In this document: positions 1 through 8,471 of the stretch, piece after piece
Numbering within the stretch: position 1 is the first letter of the stretch
How the letters are laid out: each line of letters begins with the position of its first letter
Origin: Methanofastidiosum methylothiophilum
GTDB taxonomy: Archaea; Methanobacteriota_B; Thermococci; Methanofastidiosales; Methanofastidiosaceae
Assembly (NCBI GenBank): GCA_001587635.1
Contig: LNJE01000006.1
Location: 32,006-96,005, forward strand
Length of the DNA: 64,000 nucleotides
Direction: 5' to 3'
Notes under the pieces: generated by a model
The model's input: only the letters and a program-made list of their open reading frames with translations
Databases searched by the model: none
What the model was told of the DNA's origin: nothing
Translations under genes and position numbers: made by a program

Positions 1-703
1 ATCTGTCCTCGTCAGCAGTACCAAAGACGTCAATAAACATTAAAGTTCTGTCTTCATTCATTCCAAATTCTTTTTTACCATCAACATGGATCAAATCACC
101 CTTTTCAACTATCTTTGACATCCTAGAATCAATCTTGATTATACTTTCAATAACATTGTTGTATTCATTTTCGGTAAGGCCAGAGATATTCAAGGCCTCC
201 TTTTTGTCTAAAAGCCTATCAATAGGTTCGAGTTTTGTTGATGTTTCAACAAAAGGCTCNGGTATTTTTTCTCCATAATTAACTTTATTCTTATTGAATC
301 CAAGTTCTTTAGGATTTATCTTTCCTTGCTCTATTCTATCGTAGAGAGAACCCGCTACATAATGCCTACAAATAAATTCTAGAGGNATAAGAAAATTTTT
401 TGTGTNGTGATTGATTTTTTTATAATTATATATTATATTCACTTTTTTGACAAGCATTTTGTTTTTACCAGTCATTCTTATAAAGTGTGTTAAAAAACCT
501 AATTTTTCAGCNTCTTTTAACCAAAAAGCCCCTTCTCTACAAAGAGTTTCTCCTTTGAACGGTATCTCAGAAGGAATTATTTTATCAAAAACTGAGATTC
601 GATCNGTAAATTCAAATTCAATTTCATTGTCAGAANTATCATANACTCTTTTTACTTTTCCCTCTCTTGAAAATCCAGAAGAGGTGTTACCTACATTGCC
701 CAT
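1..703 (-). CDS. purC: SAICAR synthetase (PurC), 3' end cut by the window
   Basis: Phosphoribosylaminoimidazole-succinocarboxamide synthase joins aspartate to CAIR with ATP in purine synthesis. The reverse-strand frame reads about 234 residues. An N-terminal stretch GKVK.VYD is followed by TDRISVFDKIIP, the usual PurC nucleotide-binding start, and near the window edge comes EFGMNEDRTLMFIDVFGTAD, matching the conserved E(F)G..DG.....DE..TPD region. The start is the ATG at 701-703, because an in-frame TAA lies about 30 bases upstream. No clear Shine-Dalgarno sequence is visible, so the mRNA may be nearly leaderless. Several single Ns fall inside the gene without breaking the frame. The C-terminus lies beyond position 1. 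It is on the same strand as purH but 528 bases downstream of it. Confidence 0.9.
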   Translation of the reverse strand, partial: MGNVGNTSSGFSREGKVKRXYDXSDNEIEFEFXDRISVFDKIIPSEIPFKGETLCREGAFWLKXAEKLGFLTHFIRMTGKNKMLVKKVNIIYNYKKINHXTKNFLXPLEFICRHYVAGSLYDRIEQGKINPKELGFNKNKVNYGEKIXEPFVETSTKLEPIDRLLDKKEALNISGLTENEYNNVIESIIKIDSRMSKIVEKGDLIHVDGKKEFGMNEDRTLMFIDVFGTADEDR

Positions 704-1231
704 ATTTGAATTAACTATATCTGATGTTTAAATATATTATCATATGATTTTTAGAAATATTTAATATTTAAATTTACTAAATGTATGAAGTCCACTATTA
801 AGCTTTTGCCCAAAAAATGACAATTATCTGATAATAATTTGATTCGATATATAATCCTTAAGATGATAAAATTACTCAAAAATAATAATTAGGAAATTTT
901 TATTCACACATTAATCTTAGCTATTAAATTCATTTCTACATACTGTTTAAATTATTGACGAGATCTTTTATTACAAATAAATAACTTCTTTGTTTAATCG
1001 ACTTATTATAATATCAAGTAATACCAATCTGAACAATGAAAGACTAAAACACGGAGAGAGATGAAAAACTAGGACGACATAAATTCTGTTATACTAAACA
1101 TATTCATTTCTCCACGATAATATCGGTATCGATGTCAGATGTTTTAACTAGCATTGCAGAAAGAGCTAAATTAAGTATTCCTTATATAAAAAGAAGTTAG
1201 ATATCTATTAATGCCCTAAATAGGGCAACAT
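704..1231. other. Gene-poor AT-rich spacer between purC and purH
   Basis: No gene is supported in these 528 bases. Two things can be seen. A short hairpin, GCCC-TAAATA-GGGC at about 1213-1226, lies just past the purH stop and has no long T-run after it. A 22-codon frame at 1132-1200 (+) begins MSDVLTSIAERAKL and looks like protein, but it is too short to assign and may be the remnant of a lost gene. Confidence 0.5.
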
Positions 1232-2833
1232 TTAATGATTGAAGTATCGCATCCCAGTAAAGACCATAGATATTCCAAATTTATTAGAAGTATCTATCAC
1301 TTCTTTGTCTCTTATTGAGCCTCCGGATTGTATAATATATTTTATATTATGTTCTGCAGCTACCCTAATGGTATCGTCAAATGGGAAGAATGCATCCGAA
1401 ACAAGAACACATTCTGAAATCCTTTCTTTGAAAAAGACTTCTTTAGGTACATTAGGCTTTTCTTCATCCCACATATTTTCAAGATTCTCATAAATTTTTG
1501 GTATTGCAAGTTTTTTTAAAGAATCTACCCTATTTGGTTGTCCAACACCACTGCCTAACACCTTAAAATACCCTTTTTCATACTCCATCCCTAAAACTAT
1601 TGAATTTGATTTGGTATACTTTGTAGCTATAATTGTAAAAAGTCCCAGCTCTTTTTTATCGTCTGGAAATTTTTTCTCTGTAACACATTCCCATTTTTCA
1701 TAGAGCCCCTTTGGCCTGTCTTGTTCGATGACCCCGCCTATTAAAAATTTGTATACTTTATCTTCTGAAGTGAAAAGTTTGCCTGTTTCAAGAATCCTTA
1801 AATCTTTGCTTTTATTCTTTAAAAATTCTAATGCGTCATCATCAAAAGAAGGAGCAATTATAACTTCAACAAATCTACCTTTTAGAAAAGAGGCAGTTTT
1901 AAGATCAACTTTTTTTGTCAATGCAATTATGCTACCATAAGCAGATACTCTGTCTCCATCCCAGGCATTTTTTAATGCATCAAAAAGAGATTTTCCAGTT
2001 GCAATTCCACAAGGATTAAGATGTTTTACAATCACTGCAGCATTATATGAGGAAAGCTCCTTTGCCACATTAAGCGCTGCTTCAATATCAAAATAGTTGT
2101 TATATGAGAGTACTTTACCATGGAGCTGTTTCATATTAGAGGCAGACGGTTCAACTGTATCTTTTTTGAAGAAAGATGCATTTTGATGCCAATTTTCTCC
2201 ATATCTTAAAGTTTTGCCCGAATCAAAGGAAAATCTTATTTTTTTATTATCAGTTAGTACTTCAGAAAAATAGGAATCAATTGCACTATCATAGTCTGCT
2301 GTGTGTGAAAAAGCCTTTACACACAATTTTTTCCTAGTTTCATAAGAAGTATTTCCTCTTTCTAATAATTCTTTTGTGATAGAAGCGTAATCTGAGGGAT
2401 CAACAATAACAGTGACATATTTGAAATTCTTTGCCGCAGCTCTTAATAGTGTTACCCCACCAATGTCAATATTTTCAATGGCGTCTTCAAGAGATGGATT
2501 TTTTGCTACAACTTCCTTAAAAGGATATAAGTTACAAATGACAATATCTATGGGTTTTATCCCCTCTGAATTTATTTCATTTACGTGTTCCTTATCATCT
2601 CTTATATATAAAATTCCACCATGGATATTTGGGTGTAGAGTTTTCACCCTTCCTCCAATCATTTCTTTAAATCCCGTGACATTATCGATTGGGGTGGCAT
2701 TTATCCCACTATCTAATAGAAACTTTAAAGTTCCTCCAGTAGATATGATTTCAAAGCCCAAATCTACTAAAGTCTTTGCAAAATTTTTAAGATCTTTTTT
2801 GTCTGTAACACTAATCAATGCCCTTTTTTCCAT
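1232..2833 (-). CDS. purH: Bifunctional AICAR transformylase / IMP cyclohydrolase (PurH)
   Basis: The 533-residue protein has the full bacterial-type PurH length. An N-terminal MGS-like IMP cyclohydrolase domain (ALISVTDKKDL, STGGTLKFL, GGRVKTLHPNIHGGIL) spans about residues 1-190 and the AICAR formyltransferase domain follows. It keeps the catalytic KHLNPCG segment and the C-terminal SGGSIRD...V.TGMRYF. It uses 10-formyl-tetrahydrofolate to formylate AICAR and then closes the ring to IMP. The usually invariant RYGENPHQ motif reads RYGENWHQ (residues 210-217), with Trp at 215. PurH is uncommon in archaea, which mostly use PurP plus PurO, and here it is divergent from a purP gene 86 bases away. 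The two genes may provide alternative folate- and formate-dependent routes for the same step. Confidence 0.93.
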   Translation of the reverse strand: MEKRALISVTDKKDLKNFAKTLVDLGFEIISTGGTLKFLLDSGINATPIDNVTGFKEMIGGRVKTLHPNIHGGILYIRDDKEHVNEINSEGIKPIDIVICNLYPFKEVVAKNPSLEDAIENIDIGGVTLLRAAAKNFKYVTVIVDPSDYASITKELLERGNTSYETRKKLCVKAFSHTADYDSAIDSYFSEVLTDNKKIRFSFDSGKTLRYGENWHQNASFFKKDTVEPSASNMKQLHGKVLSYNNYFDIEAALNVAKELSSYNAAVIVKHLNPCGIATGKSLFDALKNAWDGDRVSAYGSIIALTKKVDLKTASFLKGRFVEVIIAPSFDDDALEFLKNKSKDLRILETGKLFTSEDKVYKFLIGGVIEQDRPKGLYEKWECVTEKKFPDDKKELGLFTIIATKYTKSNSIVLGMEYEKGYFKVLGSGVGQPNRVDSLKKLAIPKIYENLENMWDEEKPNVPKEVFFKERISECVLVSDAFFPFDDTIRVAAEHNIKYIIQSGGSIRDKEVIDTSNKFGISMVFTGMRYFNH

Positions 2834-2919
2834 TACTTTGCACTTTCGGATGTTAATTTAAATAATTTACTCTCAGCTCTATAGAAAGTTTTAAGTATTA
2901 TAAGTTAAGTTAATTCACA

Positions 2920-3936
2920 ATGGCTGTAACTGATTATACTATTGCAACGCTTGGAAGTCATTCGTCACTCCAGATACTAAAAGGTGCAAAGGATGAAGGA
3001 TTTAAGACTTTATGCATTGCAAAAAAAGGCTCTGAAAAAGTCTACAAAAGTTTTGGAGTTGCTGATGAAATAATCTCAGTAGATCATTTCAAAGAACTTT
3101 TTGATTTGCAAGATGAGCTTTTGAAAAGAAACACTATTCTAATCCCGCATGGCTCTTTTATTGCATATATGAAAATAGAAGATTTCAAAAATCTCAAAGT
3201 GATGTATTTTGGAAACAAAGACGTTTTAGAATGGGAATCTGCAAGAGACCTAGAACGAAAATGGCTTACTGACGCAAATATAAAAATCCCAAGAATATTC
3301 GATAAGCCTGAGAATATTGACAGGCCTGTAATTGTAAAATTCTATGGTGCAAAAGGCGGAATGGGGTATTTCCTTGCTAAAGATACAGATGATTTTTACG
3401 AAAAGATAGCTGACCACATTAACGAGAAATATGTAATCCAGGAATATATTATTGGAGTACCAGCTTACTTCCACTATTTCTATAGTTTACTCAATAATGA
3501 ACTTGAAATAATGAGTTTTGACAAAAGATATGAAAGCAATGTCGACTCTATTGGGAGAATTTCTGCAAGAGACCAATTTGCCCTAAAGAAAATTGATCCA
3601 AGCTATGTCGTCGTTGGCAATATACCTATTACAGTTAGAGAGTCACTACTCCCAGAAATATTTGGAATGGGGGAAAGAGTAATAGAAAAATCAAAACAGT
3701 TGATATCCGAACGAGGATTATTTGGGCCATTTTGTTTGGAAGGGGTAATAACACCAGAAGCCGAAATATATATTTTTGAGATTTCAGCTAGAATAGTTGC
3801 AGGAACAAATCTTTTTGAGCCATATTCTCCATATACTTATATTAAATACGGAAAGCCAATGTCCACAGGAAGAAGAATTGCATTAGAAATTAAAAATGCA
3901 ATAAATAAGGGAAAGCTTTTAGATATAGTGTGCTAA
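2920..3936 (+). CDS. purP: FAICAR synthetase (PurP), formate-dependent
   Basis: 5-formaminoimidazole-4-carboxamide ribonucleotide synthetase is an archaeal ATP-grasp enzyme that formylates AICAR with free formate and ATP. The 338-residue protein has the family start (TIATLGSHSSLQILKGAKDEG), the pre-ATP-grasp IPHGSF segment, the glycine-rich loop KFYGAKGGMGYF near residue 143, and the C-terminal EISARIVAGTNLF metal/nucleotide site. It does the same formyl transfer as the PurH encoded divergently. A TATA-like TATTATAAG about 20 bases before the ATG suggests a leaderless transcript. Its last four bases overlap the end of the convergent NIF3 gene. Confidence 0.93.
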   Translation: MAVTDYTIATLGSHSSLQILKGAKDEGFKTLCIAKKGSEKVYKSFGVADEIISVDHFKELFDLQDELLKRNTILIPHGSFIAYMKIEDFKNLKVMYFGNKDVLEWESARDLERKWLTDANIKIPRIFDKPENIDRPVIVKFYGAKGGMGYFLAKDTDDFYEKIADHINEKYVIQEYIIGVPAYFHYFYSLLNNELEIMSFDKRYESNVDSIGRISARDQFALKKIDPSYVVVGNIPITVRESLLPEIFGMGERVIEKSKQLISERGLFGPFCLEGVITPEAEIYIFEISARIVAGTNLFEPYSPYTYIKYGKPMSTGRRIALEIKNAINKGKLLDIVC

Positions 3937-4685
3937 AGTCCTGTTGGGATATCTATGAATTCTGTTTTAATTTTAAATTTCTCTTCAATATTTTTTCCCA
4001 AAGATATTATTCCGAGTTTTTCTGTTGCATAATGTCCTGCAAATATTAAATTTATTCCAGCTTCTTTAGCTATATGGTAAATGGCGTGTGAAGGCTCTCC
4101 AGTGATAAATAAGTCAAGCTCTTCTTTTATACAATCTTCAAAAGCAGATCCCCCACCACCACTTACTATTCCAACAGATTCCACTTTATCGGGGCCAAAG
4201 TTAAAGCATTCTACTTTAGCGGATAATGATTTTTCCAATTTTCTTGAAATTTCTTTGATACTCTTCTTTTTTTCATATTTTCCCTTGAATCCTATCTTCA
4301 CACCATGGTATGCTCCAAACGGTTCAGGATATGAGAGATCCAAAATCTTGACTAACTCTATATTATTTCCAATTTCAGGGTGCATGTCAAGCGGAAGATG
4401 TGCAGCATAAAGAGAAATATCTTTTTCTAAAAGATACGAAATTCTTTCTTTCACTAGGCCCCTTATATTTTTTAATCCGCCCCAAATAAGTCCATGATGG
4501 ACCAATATAATATCTGCTTTCCTTTTTGAAGCTTCTTTGAATATTTCAAGAGAACTATCCACACCAAGACAAATCTTCTTTACGTCTTTTTTTCCCTCTA
4601 TCTGCAGTCCATTTATTGAAACATCTGATATTTCATTTACCCTGAGATAATCATCTATATAATTAATGAGCTCATAAAGTTCCAT
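3933..4685 (-). CDS. NIF3/DUF34-family dinuclear metal-centre protein
   Basis: This is a NIF3-like (YbgI/DUF34) protein of about 250 residues. Metal-binding signatures are in family order: ADIILVHHGLIWGG, then AAHLPLDMHPEIGNN, and near the C-terminus AGHYATEKLG, whose His and Glu complete the dinuclear site. Members form toroidal hexamers and have been linked to GTP cyclohydrolase I-like or hydrolase roles, but the physiological function is unsettled. The ATG at 4683-4685 (MELYELINYID) is preferred over an upstream GTG-type start, because the extra 17 residues (Lys/Phe-rich) are not family-like. It shares a short promoter region with the divergent hypothetical gene at 4737. Confidence 0.88.
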   Translation of the reverse strand: MELYELINYIDDYLRVNEISDVSINGLQIEGKKDVKKICLGVDSSLEIFKEASKRKADIILVHHGLIWGGLKNIRGLVKERISYLLEKDISLYAAHLPLDMHPEIGNNIELVKILDLSYPEPFGAYHGVKIGFKGKYEKKKSIKEISRKLEKSLSAKVECFNFGPDKVESVGIVSGGGGSAFEDCIKEELDLFITGEPSHAIYHIAKEAGINLIFAGHYATEKLGIISLGKNIEEKFKIKTEFIDIPTGL

Positions 4686-4736
4686 ATTGCTTAATTTGAA
4701 AAGGCATTTAAATAACTTATACTTAGCCCTACTCAC

Positions 4737-5267
4737 ATGGATGTAGAAATCATATGGGATATTGACTCCTTCATAAAGAGACTTGAAACGCTAAGAGAAA
4801 AAGGGGTAGTGTTTGGGATATACAAGAATAATCTTTATGTTGAGGAGCTATCTGCATTGAAGGAGCTTCAAAAGGAAAGAAAAGAGCCTTTTTTAGCATC
4901 TGAAGACAACGAAGACAACTATTATGATAAGGTAAAAATTTGTAAGATGATTCTTCTTGACATTAAAAATGGAGGATTCTTTTATGATAAACTGATAAAG
5001 ACAATTCCTGAAATATCCCATATCAAATATGACTCCATCAAGAGAATAGATTTTGATGAGAATAATGATTATTTTTATATTAAAACTAAGGATGGAAAAA
5101 AATTTGCACTTGATGAAGAAGATCTTTTGTTAGTGTATGGTAAGTTCTATCGGGCTCCTGACCTATTTGACTTTGAAACAATCTACTATGGGGATAAGAT
5201 ATTCTCCTGTCACAAATATTCTGACGTTGAATGCTCGAAAGTTTCCGAAGTTAAGGAAGAATCCTAG
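4737..5267 (+). CDS. Hypothetical protein, acidic, 176 residues
   Basis: No family was recognised. The protein is rich in Asp, Glu, Tyr and Lys and lacks membrane segments or a signal peptide, so it is probably a soluble cytoplasmic protein. A middle segment with alternating charged and aromatic residues (about 105-150) could form a beta-sheet. Two Cys residues (CHKYSDVEC) lie near the C-terminus. The reading frame has normal codon use for the window and its ATG is 51 bases from the divergent NIF3 start. The last 17 bases overlap the convergent cutA. Confidence 0.7.
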   Translation: MDVEIIWDIDSFIKRLETLREKGVVFGIYKNNLYVEELSALKELQKERKEPFLASEDNEDNYYDKVKICKMILLDIKNGGFFYDKLIKTIPEISHIKYDSIKRIDFDENNDYFYIKTKDGKKFALDEEDLLLVYGKFYRAPDLFDFETIYYGDKIFSCHKYSDVECSKVSEVKEES

Positions 5268-5571
5268 TTTCATCCTCTATCCAATTTAGATATTTGTTAA
5301 ATCCTTTCTTAATATCAAAGGCTATTATCTCAGGGATTTCATATGGATGATTTTTTCTTATTAGGTCCTCTAATTGACTATATTTATCTTCAGTTGTCTT
5401 AATCAATAATATTATTTCATCTGAACTTTCTATTGATCCGTTCCACCAGTAGTTACTTTTTACTTTTGATAATATATTTACACATGCAGCAACTCTTTTT
5501 TCTAAGAGGATTTTTGATAAATTCCTGGCCACATCTTCATTAGGAACTGTTGATATTATTAAAAGAGCCAT
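5251..5571 (-). CDS. cutA: CutA1 divalent-cation tolerance protein
   Basis: The 106-residue protein is full length for CutA1, a small trimeric ferredoxin-like-fold protein linked to copper and divalent-cation tolerance. Family signatures present are the N-terminal STVPNEDVARNLSKILLEKR, AACVNI, the W-W-G segment (SNYWWNGSIESSDE), LIKTTEDKY and the HPYEIPEI loop. It sits at the end of a convergent pair with the hypothetical gene at 4737. The trimer is expected to be cytoplasmic. Confidence 0.93.
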   Translation of the reverse strand: MALLIISTVPNEDVARNLSKILLEKRVAACVNILSKVKSNYWWNGSIESSDEIILLIKTTEDKYSQLEDLIRKNHPYEIPEIIAFDIKKGFNKYLNWIEDETRILP

Positions 5572-5798
5572 AATCCATATTTGATTTATAGATTTAAATT
5601 AGTTTTTGATAAATAAAAATTTCTATAAATTGGTAATCTTGCTTGCACCTAAGCCTTCAACAGCTAAAGGAAAAGATGTATAACGAAAATCTGATATCCA
5701 GCCATCATTATAATAAGATACACCTCATCTCAAAGACAGAAAGGATTATTAAAATATTTAAACTTTCCAATAAGCTATTTAAAATGATTTGATTCATT

Positions 5799-7745
5799 TT
5801 GTATGTGGGAGATTTCAAACTAATTTCTGAATTTAAACCAAACGGAGATCAACCCAAGGCAATATCTGAGCTATATGAAGGAATTAAAAAAGGAAATAAA
5901 TATCAAACACTTCTTGGGGTTACTGGTTCAGGAAAAACTTATACCGTTGCTAATATAATCGAAAAATATAACAGACCCACCTTGGTCATCTCTCCAAATA
6001 AAACTTTGGCCGCCCAATTATATTCCGAGTTCAAATCTTTTTTTCCTGAAAATGCTGTTGAGTACTTTGTAAGCTATTATGATTATTATCAACCTGAAGC
6101 GTATTTACCCCACACAGATACCTATATTGAAAAGGATGTTTCTATAAACGAAGAATTAACTAAAATGAGGCATTCTGCAACAGCAGCTCTTCTTTCAAGG
6201 TCTGATTGTATAATTGTGGCAAGCGTTTCATGCATCTACGGCCTCGGGTCACCTGAAACCTATAAAGAAATGGGAACGTCCATAAGAAAAAAAGAACAGA
6301 TTGATAGGGATGATTTCTTAAGAAAGTTAGTATCAATGCAATATGAACGGGACGATTCAGATTTTAAAAGCGGAACGTTCAGAGCAAGAGGGGACGTAGT
6401 GGAGCTCTTTCCTCTGTTTACAGATTATATTGTAAGAGTTGAATTCTTTGGCGATGAAATAACTAATATCAGAAAGATTCACCCCATTAACTTTTCAAAT
6501 ATGGGTGAAATTGAAAATATCTATATTTATCCTGCAAGTCACTATCTAATTCCTGAAGATACGTTAGGTAAGGTAATTACAGAAATTCAAAATGAACTTG
6601 AAGTAGTTTTGGCCGATTTAAACTTCAAAGGCAAACTTATTGAGGCGCATCGAATTGAGACAAGAACTAAATATGATATAGAGATGATGCAGGAAATGGG
6701 TTATTGCAAGGGGATTGAAAACTATTCCCGTTATTTTTCAGGAAGAAAAGCAGGGGAAAAACCGGATACATTGATCAACTACTTTCCAAAAGATTTTCTT
6801 TTAATAATAGACGAATCTCACATAACAGTGCCTCAAATTAGGGGAATGTATGAAGGGGACAGATCAAGAAAAGAAACACTTGTAAATTTTGGATTTAGGC
6901 TCCCCTCTGCACTTGACAATAGGCCGCTAAAGTACAATGAATTCGAGGCTCTCTTAAATCAAGTTATTTTTGTTTCAGCAACTCCAGCCGATTACGAGTT
7001 AAGTATTTCAGAAAAAGTTGTCGAACAAATCGTAAGACCAACTGGTTTAATAGATCCAGTTATTATAGTTAGAAAAAGAGAAGGGCAAATTGATGATCTT
7101 GTATCTGAAGTTAAAAGGAGAATAGAAAATAGTGAAAGAACATTAGTGTTGACTCTTACAAAAAGAATGGCTGAAGATCTTACAGATTATCTTCTTGAAC
7201 TAGGAATAAATGCAAGATATTTGCATTCTGAAATTGACACATTAGAGAGAGTAAAACTATTGAGTGAGTTACGAGCTGGAACTTATGATTGTTTAGTAGG
7301 CATTAATTTGTTAAGGGAAGGTCTTGACCTGCCAGAAGTGTCATTAATTGCTATTTTAGACGCAGATAAAGAGGGATACCTTAGATCTACAACTTCTCTG
7401 ATTCAGATTATGGGAAGAGTTGCAAGGAATGTTTCAGGAACTGTAATCATGTATGCGGATACGCTCACATCTTCAATGAAAAAAGCTATTGATGAGACTG
7501 AAAGAAGAAGGAAAATTCAAAATGACTACAATGTTAAGAACAACATAATACCTCAAACAATTAAGAAAAAAATCGATATCCCTGAAAAAGAACAGGAAGA
7601 TTACAAAATACCAAAAGATGAAGATCCTGAAGAATATTTGGCATATTTACACGATGAGATGATAAAAGCAGCAAATAACTTAGACTTTGAAAAAGCTGCA
7701 TATTTAAGGGATAGAATAAAGGAAATTTCCATCTTTTTGGATTAA
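5799..7745 (+). CDS. uvrB: UvrB, excinuclease ABC subunit B
   Basis: UvrB is the damage-verification helicase of bacterial-type nucleotide excision repair. The 648-residue protein has Walker A GVTGSGKT (about residues 40-47), the tyrosine-rich beta-hairpin that clamps DNA (YYDYYQPEAYLPHTDTY, about 93-109), the DESH Walker B box (about 337-340), helicase motif VI QIMGRVARN and a C-terminal UVR domain (about 612-645) that contacts UvrC. The TTG at 5799 is used as start; a GTG at 5805 is also possible. UvrA and UvrC are not in the window. Many archaea lack this pathway, so it was probably acquired from bacteria. It coexists here with an XPD-type helicase. Confidence 0.95.
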   Translation: MYVGDFKLISEFKPNGDQPKAISELYEGIKKGNKYQTLLGVTGSGKTYTVANIIEKYNRPTLVISPNKTLAAQLYSEFKSFFPENAVEYFVSYYDYYQPEAYLPHTDTYIEKDVSINEELTKMRHSATAALLSRSDCIIVASVSCIYGLGSPETYKEMGTSIRKKEQIDRDDFLRKLVSMQYERDDSDFKSGTFRARGDVVELFPLFTDYIVRVEFFGDEITNIRKIHPINFSNMGEIENIYIYPASHYLIPEDTLGKVITEIQNELEVVLADLNFKGKLIEAHRIETRTKYDIEMMQEMGYCKGIENYSRYFSGRKAGEKPDTLINYFPKDFLLIIDESHITVPQIRGMYEGDRSRKETLVNFGFRLPSALDNRPLKYNEFEALLNQVIFVSATPADYELSISEKVVEQIVRPTGLIDPVIIVRKREGQIDDLVSEVKRRIENSERTLVLTLTKRMAEDLTDYLLELGINARYLHSEIDTLERVKLLSELRAGTYDCLVGINLLREGLDLPEVSLIAILDADKEGYLRSTTSLIQIMGRVARNVSGTVIMYADTLTSSMKKAIDETERRRKIQNDYNVKNNIIPQTIKKKIDIPEKEQEDYKIPKDEDPEEYLAYLHDEMIKAANNLDFEKAAYLRDRIKEISIFLD

Positions 7746-7906
7746 TTATATAAACTAATATGTCCACTATTCTTAGGCTGTAAAGGTATGACCATTATAT
7801 ATGGGCATATCAAGTCTAATGCTGGAACACAGGCATATATAATTTCACTAGAATCTAAAGGTAAATCTTATATATTGTATCTAAAAAAAAATTCTGAGGT
7901 TATAAT

Positions 7907-8089
7907 ATGCCAAAAGTAACAGTAAGCGAAGACTGTACAGGATGTGGAATTTGTACATCAACGTGTCCAGTAGAAGTATTTGAAATACAAGGGGATGTCG
8001 CAGTAGTAATTAACGAGAAGGATTGCATTGCTTGTCTCCTATGTGTTAACGAGTGCGCAGTGAATGCAATAACTGTGGAGGAGGATTAG
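7907..8089 (+). CDS. Ferredoxin, 2[4Fe-4S]
   Basis: This 60-residue electron carrier has two classical cluster motifs, CTGCGICTSTCP and CIACLLCVNECA. Each has the CxxCxxCxxxC spacing, with the fourth cysteine followed by Pro or Ala. It probably supplies low-potential electrons in the cytoplasm. A TATA-like CTTATATATTG lies about 40 bases upstream and GAGGT precedes the ATG. The gene is followed at once by alba, whose Shine-Dalgarno sequence lies inside the ferredoxin's last codons, so the two are probably co-transcribed. Confidence 0.93.
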   Translation: MPKVTVSEDCTGCGICTSTCPVEVFEIQGDVAVVINEKDCIACLLCVNECAVNAITVEED

Positions 8090-8091
8090 TA

Positions 8092-8367
8092 ATGTCAGAC
8101 GAAAATATCGTATTTGTCGGTAGTAAACCTGTAATGAACTATGTTTTAGCTGTTGTAACACAGCTTAACAAAAAAGAAACAGAAAATGTAGTAATTAAAG
8201 CAAGAGGTAGAGCAATTTCAAGAGCAGTTGATGTTGCAGAAATAGTTAAAAACAAATTTGTAAACGATGTTAACGTACAAAAAATATCTACATCAACAGA
8301 GACTATCACAAGAGATGACAACTCAAGTGCCAACGTTTCTGCAATTGAGATAACTCTTAAAAGATAG
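8092..8367 (+). CDS. albA: Alba-family DNA/RNA-binding chromatin protein
   Basis: The 91-residue protein matches archaeal Alba: NIVFVGSKPVMNYVLAV at the N-terminus, the VVIKARGRAISRAVDVAEI segment and a C-terminal SAIEITLKR strand. The conserved Lys pair of some Alba proteins is reduced to one (SKPVMNY). It coats DNA as a dimer and also binds RNA. The ATG at 8092 is chosen because GGAGGAGG lies a few bases upstream and the family begins here. An upstream in-frame start would overlap the ferredoxin C-terminus. A T-rich terminator follows. Confidence 0.93.
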   Translation: MSDENIVFVGSKPVMNYVLAVVTQLNKKETENVVIKARGRAISRAVDVAEIVKNKFVNDVNVQKISTSTETITRDDNSSANVSAIEITLKR

Positions 8368-8370
8368 GAT

Positions 8371-8390
8371 AATAATTTTTATTATTTTTT
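8371..8390 (+). terminator. A/T hairpin plus T-run after alba
   Basis: AATAAT-TTTT-ATTATT forms a perfect six-pair A/T hairpin and runs into further T residues, starting three bases after the alba stop codon. This is a plausible transcript end for the ferredoxin-alba unit, in keeping with the T-rich termination signals of archaea. Confidence 0.6.
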
Positions 8391-8471
8391 AATTTAAATA
8401 TCCGTTCTAGATTAATCTAATTATTGGTATTTAGATTTAATACATTGCCAATTTATTAAAAGGATTAACAA

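Noticed and set aside
447..731. Plus-strand frame at 447-731
   Set aside because: It is the opposite-strand shadow of purC, whose conserved motifs read on the minus strand.
1132..1200. 22-codon frame after purC
   Set aside because: Looks protein-like but is too short, has no ribosome-binding site and no recognised family.
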